The translations under genes were made by a program, and so were the position numbers. From Salvator merianae (taxonomy: Eukaryota > Chordata > Lepidosauria > Squamata > Teiidae), in the NCBI GenBank assembly GCA_003586115.2, contig QVOM02000126.1:3751491-3815490 (forward strand): a stretch of 64,000 nt of DNA, read 5' to 3'. Below, in pieces: positions 56,784 through 64,000 of this stretch. Position 1 is the stretch's first letter. Every line of letters starts with the position of its first letter. Under the pieces are notes generated by a model, which worked only from the letters and a program-made list of their open reading frames with translations, had not been told where the DNA came from and did not search any database.

Positions 56784-56994
56784 GGCTGCATTCACACTGA
56801 AGTTTTAATCCAGCTTCAGTCCACTTTCCAGGTGAGCGGACAAATCAGCACAGTGGCAAACTGTTTTCTTTCAGCATTAGCTAACTCAGAAAACCCACCT
56901 TGGGGTAAAATAATGAGGAAACAAAATGACTAGTCACTTCACTGATGTGTTCTCTAAAGGTGGATTGGATTAAAACTTAGGTGTGAACACAGCC
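56784..56994. mobile_element. Palindromic MITE (TTTTAATCCAGCTTCAGTCC family), complete
   Basis: Begins GGCTGCATTCACACTGAAG and ends AACTTAGGTGTGAACACAGCC; the arms TTTTAATCC and GGATTAAAA are inverted. No clear target duplication. Confidence 0.75.
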
Positions 56995-57950
56995 ACAGTG
57001 AGAGAAGCAAAAAGGAAATTTGAGGAGCATATTGCCAAAATTTTACAGACAAACAATAAAAAATTCTTCAAATATATTAGAAGCAGGAAGGCCAGCCAGG
57101 GAGGCTATTGGTCCCTTGGTTGATGAGGGAGTCAAATGTGTGCTCAGAGAAGGAAAATGCAGGGAAGCTGAATTAATTCTTTGCATTGGTCTTTACAGGA
57201 GAGAATTTGAGGCACATTTCTGGGCTTGAACTCCTATTTTCAGGAAGAGAGTCTGAGAAACTAAAGTGGCAAGGGAAGAAGTGCTTTATTGGCAAATTAA
57301 GCATTAACAAATCACCAGGCCTTCATGGCACCCCCAGAAAAATTATGAAAAAGTTCAAAGCTGAGATTGTGCACCTCCTAACAATAATGTACAACTTGTC
57401 ACATTCTGGGGAAGATAGTGGAAACCATAATTAAAGATAAAACTTCCAAGCATTTGGAGGAGCAGGCTTTAGTCAAGGACAAACCAACACAACTTCTGAA
57501 AGAGAAACTCCTGTTTAACCCTCTAAAGGGGTTTCTTTTAGTGTGTTAATGAACACATAGATAAGAGCGAACCCATAGATACCATCTCAGTAATTTTGAA
57601 AGGTTTTTGATAAAGTCCCTCATCAAAGACTTCCCTTGCAAGCTTAAGAGTCAGGCAATAAAAGGTCAGATCCTATTATGGATAAACAACTGAGTAAGGA
57701 ACAGAAAACAGTGAGAAGCAGGAAACAGACATTTTTCACAATGGAGATATGGAGCAAGTGGGCCCCCCTCTAGGTTCTGTCTCAAGACCAGTGCCTTTCA
57801 CCATCTTATAAATGAACTGGAGGCAGGCATGACCAATGGAAAAGCCATGTTTGCTGACGACACCAAATTGTGCAGAGTGGTAAAAATATAGAGACTACGA
57901 TAAGCCCTGCACATTGGGTGTTAAAATGCCGGATGTAATTGAATGTGAGC
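56995..57950 (+). mobile_element. CR1 LINE ORF2 relic
   Basis: Plus-strand pieces in order: KFFKYI and SRKPAR, a PGLHGTPRKIMK stretch, FEKVPH-like and LKSQAIKGQILLWIN, then GPPLGSVS. The active-site motif FADDTKL lies at ~57850-57870. This is the CR1 reverse transcriptase domain order. Frameshifts and stops break it. Confidence 0.8.
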
Positions 57951-57964
57951 AAGTGCAAAGAGTT

Positions 57965-58262
57965 AAAACTCCCTACTTGGGTGCCACCAAGTTGTGACCA
58001 ACTCCATGGATACCTCTATGCAGTTTTCATGGCAAAGATACAGAAGTGGTTTGCCATTGCCTACTTCCAGAAAGAAGCTGGAGATCGAACTGGTGACCCT
58101 CTGCCTTCCCTCTGCCTTTGTTCTACTACTGAGCTATAGGCACTCCCAGACTCCATGGGCCTCTCTATGCAGTTTTCTTGGCAAAGATACAGAAGTGGTT
58201 TGCCATTGCCTACTTCTAGGGAGAGGCTGGGGATCGAACTAGTGACCCTCTGTATATACATT
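57965..58262 (-). mobile_element. tRNA-headed SINE, partly duplicated in tandem
   Basis: On the minus strand GCCTATAGCTCAGTAGTAGAAC (A box) and ACCAGTTCGATCTCC (B box) lead into AGGCAATGGCAAACCACTTC and AAAACTGCATAGAGG. The block at 58009-58110 is repeated at 58149-58250, so a ~140-bp segment is present twice. Confidence 0.7.
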
Positions 58263-59528
58263 CATGGGATGAAGCTGACTGTGACTGGTCAGGAAAGAGA
58301 TTTTGGAGTAATGGCAGGCAGTTCAATGAAAGTGTCAGCAAAGTGTGCATCTGCTGTAACTTTTCTTACCTTGCCCAGGAAGAAAGGCAGAATGTAAATG
58401 CCTCTGAAAAAAAAGTAAAGAAGCTCCATTAACATCTGTTAGCTTGAACTCACAAGTTTTGCTTAAAAAAATAAATGGCACCAAAAAAAAAGCAGCAACC
58501 ATGTACTAAGCCCATAGTCCAAAATGGATGAATAAACTGATTAATGAACTGAATTCCTCTCCTGCTGGTCATCTGAAGCTCCCAGGGCAAGGAGCAGAAA
58601 CCCCCAACTGGTTTTCATTAATCTCTTTCCAACCTTATAATTAATAACCGAAGGGAAGCAGCCTTGTTGAAATATCCACCCACAGCAAATGGGCGCATAA
58701 TGATATTGACTCCCAAGCAAGGTCTTCATGGGCTTGAGAAAGTTAATCCTCTTGACGTGATTGCTGCCTGCATTTTAATTTCCATCTTTACATGCTGTTT
58801 GCAAAACTTCTCTCGGAGCTGTCTAGCTCTCCTACCGCAGTGCTCTTTGTACTATCAAAATGTAGCTGAAAGGCGATGAATTGCTCCACTGTTGTATTTT
58901 TCTTCTGTTCCTGCTAAGGAGCTGTTATTTAGTATGATTTGCATGCATTGCTTCGGTGCCTGCTTTCTCTCTTGGAAGTGAAAAGGGTAGAAAGCGGTTT
59001 TCTATGCAGATCTTTGAGGAGCATTGGGTTGTTTCCTTGGCCCTTTCATGGCTTGATCTCACAGCAGCAAGAAATCAAACCCAAATAACTAAAATAGACC
59101 ATCTGGTCTCCCAATCATACCTGTAGACATTATTCCATGCATATTTAAAAATGTTTATATAGGAAATCGCAGCTAGTAGGTAAAGCAGTAAAACAGACTT
59201 TGCCATCTTCCCTGAGAAATTCTTCCCTTCTCAAAAACATATGCCAGCCCTGGAAATCTTCCAGTGCCCAGAATGATACTTGCTGATAGAACTCCTTTTT
59301 CATCTGTTGCTGGGCTGCCTCAGACCATAAGCAGCCAGCCAGAGAAAGACTACCAATCTGCCACTCAGTCTAAGCCAGCTTTTCGATTTCTACTGGCTGT
59401 ATTTGAGACCATTAACTCCATATTACAAACCAGACAGAAACTGTGGTACAGTTCAATTTGACTTTAATAGCTGTTAAATATATTACATAAGCATTGTGCC
59501 CAGAGCAGGCTGTCCACTAAAGTAACAC

Positions 59529-59592
<64 letters not shown>

Positions 59593-61222
59593 AAAGGAGG
59601 GAGGGAGGGAGGGAGGATGCAAAATATCTGAGCCTTCACTCCTAATATACACAATAGATATGCCAGGTAAATCCAAAGATAAATGCTGCAATCTTTTCAA
59701 ACTGCAATTTCCTCTTTCCAACTCAGGCGGCTGTAGCATGAGTGCCTCCCTATTAGCCATCTGGCAAGGAATCTTCCTTGCAATCCATCCTTCTTCCCAG
59801 TGCTTTTTGGAGAGCTCTTGCAAACTGTTCTCACTTTGCCCCAAGGTCCTTCTAAATAGTCTCATCCCAAGCCAGCCACAGCTCATCCGATTTCTTACAG
59901 ACACTGCAGGGCAGCTCCTACTGACACCCAGAGATGCCTCCATCTAGGCACTAGGAGCTGGTCAAGATTTAGGGACACCAGGGATGGGACATATAGGGAG
60001 ATGCATGTTCATGCTGGCAATGCCCTTTATGTGTATTGTAAAGGACCCGTGGTTGTTACTTAATGCGGAACACCTTGATGGTGTGGAAGAGCAAGCATCT
60101 AACAGGAAGGTGAAATCAGGAAGAGCAAGCAATAAATAGAGCAATTCTATGCAGACTCCTGACCACCAGCCCCAAAGAACAGGCAATTCACCCCTGTCTT
60201 ATAACAACACAAGAGGAAAGTAGTTCTAGCTCTGGGCTGCAGGTGTGACAAACCACTGACCTCTTTGACTCTATTGTTGATATATGAAATGTCTAAAAGA
60301 TCAGGAGCCCAAGTCTCTGAAGGAAAGTCTCCCCCTTTATCAGATTTTCCAGGAATATGACTAGAAGGAGACATACCTCTCTTGTCTTACCACCAAGGGT
60401 TAGATATAAAGGGTGATACAGGACAGGGCCTTTCCTACAGTGGCCTGCTGACCACAGACTACCTTCCCCCTAAAAACACACCTGATTCTAATATCTGCTT
60501 ACCTGGATATTTAGGGACATCATGCTTTCCAAGTTGTCCTGAAAACAAAAAAATTGGGACAGAAATATTCCTTGCATCTCTAACCAAACACCTCCCTGAG
60601 AGTAAGCAAGTGCAGATGAGCGCTGTCTAGTGCGGAGAAGAGTGAGGCAACAATTTGGAAAGTTGTCTTTCTTTGCACTGAACTGGATCCACAACACTGT
60701 GGATCAAAGCCCAAGTGGATGCAAAAATTGCATTTCTCCCACTTGTCATGTCAGCTCTCTCACTTCCCTAAGTGAGCTGGACGTAACTCTGGAGGATCAA
60801 GACAGAAGAACATTTTGTCCTTATTTTCTTCTCATAATGGGCCAGAGGGTATGGACTGGTATCTGCTACTACTTCCTGAATGGCAGAGAAGGCTCCAAGA
60901 TTGCATTGTAACCCACTTCGCCACTGGAGGATCATAGAGTTCTTCCATCAGGATGGCGGGAGAGGGTTGAAATTCTGGTTGGACCAAGTTTTGATCTGCA
61001 GCAGATCAAACCACAACACAGCAGAATGAAAGCAAGGCTTCCAACGGTGCCTCACTTTTCCCGGCCGCCCTTATGGGTCTGCACCTGTTGCATTTTGCTA
61101 TCAGTTTTACTTCCTTTTATTACAGGAGTGTCTCTACTTATGTTGTAACTCACCCTGGAATCACATAATGGAAGAGGGATGAAAATGACAATCAACTTGC
61201 CTGTCCTGATGGCTGTTTATTT
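58263..61222. other. Intergenic, mostly unassigned
   Basis: Only the microsatellite at 59530 was identified. No gene seen. Confidence 0.35.
59530..59615. repeat. (GAAA)n then (GGGA)n microsatellite
   Basis: About sixteen GAAA units followed by five GGGA units. The minus-strand open frame over it is a low-complexity artefact rich in F, L and S. Confidence 0.95.
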
Positions 61223-61669
61223 GGGCCTGTCTGCACTTTAGTGCTAGTGAGTTACTGGACGCTCACTAGCACAGTGCATCTGCATTTTGTGGAAGCCCAG
61301 GTGTTCGGGAGAGTCTGCAGACACCCCCAATCGCTACTAGCTGTGGACATCAATATTGTAGTCCATAGGTGTACCAGAAGCAGCTAGACTGCTCCTGGCA
61401 CACAGCATTCACACCTACTTCCTGATGAGAACACTGCAGGCCGTGGCTGCGGCTGTACAATTGCACGGAGTGTGCTCAGTCACCATGCCAGCAGCTGGGC
61501 GTTTCCGTGACTACTGTCATGGCGAGAGGCATTTGCACTGCAAATGCTGGAAGCCCAATTCTAGGTTGTTCCAGCTCTTGCAGTGCAGATGGCCGCCACA
61601 GTGCAGGGACTGTTCTATTTTGGAATGGCTGGATACGACCTTTCCAAGATGGAAAGTGAAAAAGTGCCC
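61223..61669. mobile_element. Harbinger-like MITE
   Basis: Begins GGGCCTGTCTGCACTTTAG and ends GGAAAGTGAAAAAGTGCCC. The interior (CTACTAGCTGTGGA, CACAGCATTCACACCTAC) matches 33380-33711. Flanks TTT and TTG agree at 2 of 3. Confidence 0.75.
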
Positions 61670-62215
61670 TTGTTTGCAGGCTTTTTTTTTTAAGTTCCCT
61701 CAGTGCCGGGCAAATGGGCTTCTCTCTGCAGTTTCTGCAGTGCCTCCATAACTTAAGAGAGAGGTCTCTTTGCCCGGTGCCAGGGAACTTCCAAAAAAGC
61801 CTGGAAACCAGCAGAATATGGAGAGAACTCCCTCTGGGAAGGCATACAGTACACTTGTACACATGTATTTAAGTGTGTGCACATACACATTCATGTCTGA
61901 GAGGCACTGTTACTAGGTATTTCTGTGCACTCCCAGGAGTATTAACAAAAAATATTTCTCGAAAACAAAAACGCCTTTGGAGAAATAGGAGCTTGTTTTT
62001 GGCTGTTTCAGGTATTTTTCAGTGGATTTTTTAAAACTTTGGACAGATTTGTTCGAAGAATAGATGGAAAACAGTATTTTTAAGTTATTCACATATAAGC
62101 AGGACATGTATAAGTACATGTATAATTGCTGTGAATATGGTTATCCTTCTTATAACTCGATGGCTTGGTTCCCACAAACCACTGTGAAGTGTTAAACTAT
62201 ATTATACAAGTAGTT
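61670..62215. other. Intergenic, nothing recognised
   Basis: No gene or repeat family assigned. Confidence 0.35.
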
Positions 62216-62223
62216 GCAAGTTA

Positions 62224-62522
62224 TAGGGATGTGCAAATTTCGATTTGCATTTGAAAATTTGTACAAAATTTCATTTTCACAAATTTTCGCATCGAAACAG
62301 CCTCTTCTTTTGCTAAAATGAAATATTCAATGAATTTTTGCATTTTTGCTGTGTTTAAACCATGAAAATTTGCATTTTCAATGGCACTTTCAATGGGAAA
62401 ACACTGCAAACCCACGAAAACGAATGCGAAAAATGCATTTTTGATGCGATTGCTGACAAAGCAAAAATATAGATTTTCGTTCGAAAGTGAATCAAAAATG
62501 TTTTTTTTTTTCATGCGCCCTA
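62224..62522. mobile_element. AT-rich hAT MITE, perfect 8-bp duplication
   Basis: Begins TAGGGATGTGCAAATTTCG and ends TCATGCGCCCTA. GCAAGTTA flanks it on both sides (62216-62223 and 62523-62530). The interior is rich in CATTTT and AAATTTTCG words and has no transposase. Confidence 0.85.
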
Positions 62523-62530
62523 GCAAGTTA

Positions 62531-63123
62531 TGGAAAAGTGAGCATTAGGGAGACCACTGATGCCAGAAATCAGTGGTACCACAAATGGGAACGCAGGTTT
62601 CCAGTGGGTATCCCTGGTGCCACAGAGGCCAAACTATATTAATGCAAGTTTCTAGGTATGCATTACATAGAGGAAGTCACATTTTACAAACTCCATAAGG
62701 GAAAAATTGTACAATATGAAACCATATTAAACAAAGAACAACTGTAAATGCACATATATATTTATGAAGTAAGATCTAATAGAGTTGTATTTGAATTAGC
62801 AGAAACACTCTGATCTATATCACTGTATATTTTTTTTTCAGAAATGGAAAATAAAATAAAGCCATCTTGGTTCAGAGCCAAAAGTGGAAAGAAAAGCTTT
62901 TCAAAAATTGTATTAGGGGAAAACACATACAACGTTTAAAACTTTTAAGTGTTCTGCATTTTTTCAAGATGACTTTGTATATAAGGATGTGTCCAGACTA
63001 GCTATTTCAGTCGCCTTCTGGGCAGATTTGACCCTGGGAAGTCAAACAAGAAAGAAGAAAATTCTTCTTACCCTGTCTCCAAGCCTGCAATGAGGGGACT
63101 CTTCAACAGCCAGGAGAAAAGAG
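62531..63123. other. Intergenic, nothing recognised
   Basis: No gene or clear repeat was identified. Confidence 0.35.
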
Positions 63124-63240
63124 AGAATCATAGAATCATAGAGTTGGAAGGGACCTCCAGGGTCATCGAGTCCAACCCCCTGCTCAATGCAGGATCCACT
63201 ACACCTTAGGGCACCTTAGAACTGAGTGGGGAGCACCTCC
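63124..63240 (-). mobile_element. CR1 LINE 3' end with (ATTCTATG)n tail
   Basis: AGAATCATAGAATCATAGAG, TTGGAAGGGACCTCCAGGGTC and GAGTCCAACCCCCTGC are the inverted 3' end of classic reptile/bird CR1. It is a separate family from the TTCTTATG-tailed one. Confidence 0.85.
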
Positions 63241-63249
63241 ACCAATCAC

Positions 63250-63690
63250 AGCCTTGAAGGAGTTCATCAGACAATTGGATAGGGAGGGAGGGGCGCCAGT
63301 GAGCTCTTGCTGGCACCAGGAACTTTTGAACTCAAACAGATTGAAGGAAGCTGAAAGAACAACTAAAAAAATAGCTCCTATCCTGCCTTCTTTTAGAAAT
63401 GTCCTTAAAAAGCAGACTAGACTTTGTATAATAACGAGGAATGAAGAGAGAGAGACTTGTGTTTCAGAACAATTTTGTTTCACAGCCCTGAAGGCATTGG
63501 ATGGTCAGAGAGGGGTCCCAGCAAGTTCTGCTGGGCACCAGGAAGTTTTGAACTCAATTAAACAGATCAAAGGAAGCCAAAACTGTAAAATCCTGTCTTC
63601 CTTAGATTAGAAAAGCACACTTGACTTCTTATAATAACAAGGAATGGGGAGAGAGAGAGAGACTTGAGTTTCAGAATGATTTTGTTTGCA
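63250..63690. repeat. Imperfect tandem dimer, ~210-234 bp unit
   Basis: Unit 1 starts GCCTTGAAGGAGTT near 63251 and unit 2 starts GCCCTGAAGGCATT at 63485. Both then carry TGCTGG(C/G)CACCAGGAA(C/G)TTTTGAACTCAA, AATAAC(G/A)AGGAATG and GTTTCAGAA(C/T), in the same order. It is non-coding and the origin is unknown. Confidence 0.75.
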
Positions 63691-64000
63691 AACAAAAAAA
63701 CCTGCTAGTTAAGGAGTTGAAAACCACTTCAGCAAAGAGGTGGGGATTTCATACCCAGTGGCCAGTCAGTGAGCAGCACCCTTTGCAGTCATGGTAGGTT
63801 GTCTGTTGAAGCAAATAGGCTGCACTTTAAGTGAGTTTTGAATCGGAACAGTTAACTGTGTTTAGAAGACTTTTTTTCTGTGCACCTAGGAATTATTTGC
63901 TCATTTTATTTAAACAGTTTTAAAAATCGCTAGTCTGAACACACTTGCAAGCCAGTGCATTTTCAGACATTATGCTTTTCTCAGGATACTTCTGATGGTC
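63691..64000. other. Window edge, nothing recognised
   Basis: No gene or clear repeat was identified. Confidence 0.3.

Noticed and set aside
56404..56933. 173-codon plus-strand frame
   Set aside because: No family resemblance, and its 3' half runs into the MITE at 56784.
58061..58150. tRNA gene
   Set aside because: The A- and B-box-like blocks are part of a diverged SINE with a long non-tRNA body. No intact cloverleaf can be formed by eye.
59464..59943. 159-codon minus-strand frame
   Set aside because: Much of it is translation of the GAAA/GGGA microsatellite.
46792..64000. AKAP5 or MTHFD1 exons expected beyond ZBTB25
   Set aside because: No matching frame was recognised. Recognisable protein-like segments here are LINE RT relics.

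Overview
Vertebrate nuclear DNA, almost certainly from a squamate reptile (lizard-type). The two genes have single-exon or intron-split structure with CpG-island promoters. The repeat mix (RTE-BovB, L2-like, CR1-type and L1 LINEs, Sauria-type and other tRNA-headed SINEs, hAT and Harbinger-like MITEs) is what squamates carry. I cannot name the species.

Only two cellular protein genes are supported. ZBTB1 lies on the minus strand (coding exon 13058-15172; first exon and CpG-island promoter near 28.2-29.5 kb). ZBTB25 lies on the plus strand (promoter and non-coding exon near 37.3-38.2 kb, coding exons 40019-40191 and 45654-46791). They diverge head to head, as at human 14q23. The neighbours expected from that synteny (HSPA2 on the left, AKAP5/MTHFD1 on the right) are not visible and presumably lie outside the window. 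Both are BTB zinc-finger transcription factors linked to lymphocytes: ZBTB1 is a repressor and DNA-damage-tolerance factor, and ZBTB25 represses NFAT-type targets.

Layout. 0.3-6.2 kb: an old 5.8-kb Ty3/gypsy LTR element with both LTRs, a 5-bp target duplication and an unusual primer-binding site that matches its own predicted RNA start. 6.9-12.9 kb: MITEs, LINE tails and the ZBTB1 3' side. 13.0-28.9 kb: ZBTB1 coding exon and its ~13.75-kb intron, with an L2-like LINE split by a MITE and a clean hAT MITE. 28.2-38.3 kb: the region between the two promoters, with CpG islands at both ends, repeat-derived ACTACAA..TCCCA motifs, and L1, BovB and Harbinger-like copies. 38-47 kb: ZBTB25, whose promoter and first coding exon sit between two inverted ~570-bp copies of one MITE. 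47-64 kb: dense repeats, including a ~1.1-kb palindrome, a CR1 ORF2 relic and three L2/CR1 remnants, with no cellular gene seen.

Most other open frames are chance frames in CpG islands, microsatellites or transposon relics. Exon 1 limits, polyadenylation sites and repeat family names are inferred by eye and are less certain than the coding exons and target-site duplications.
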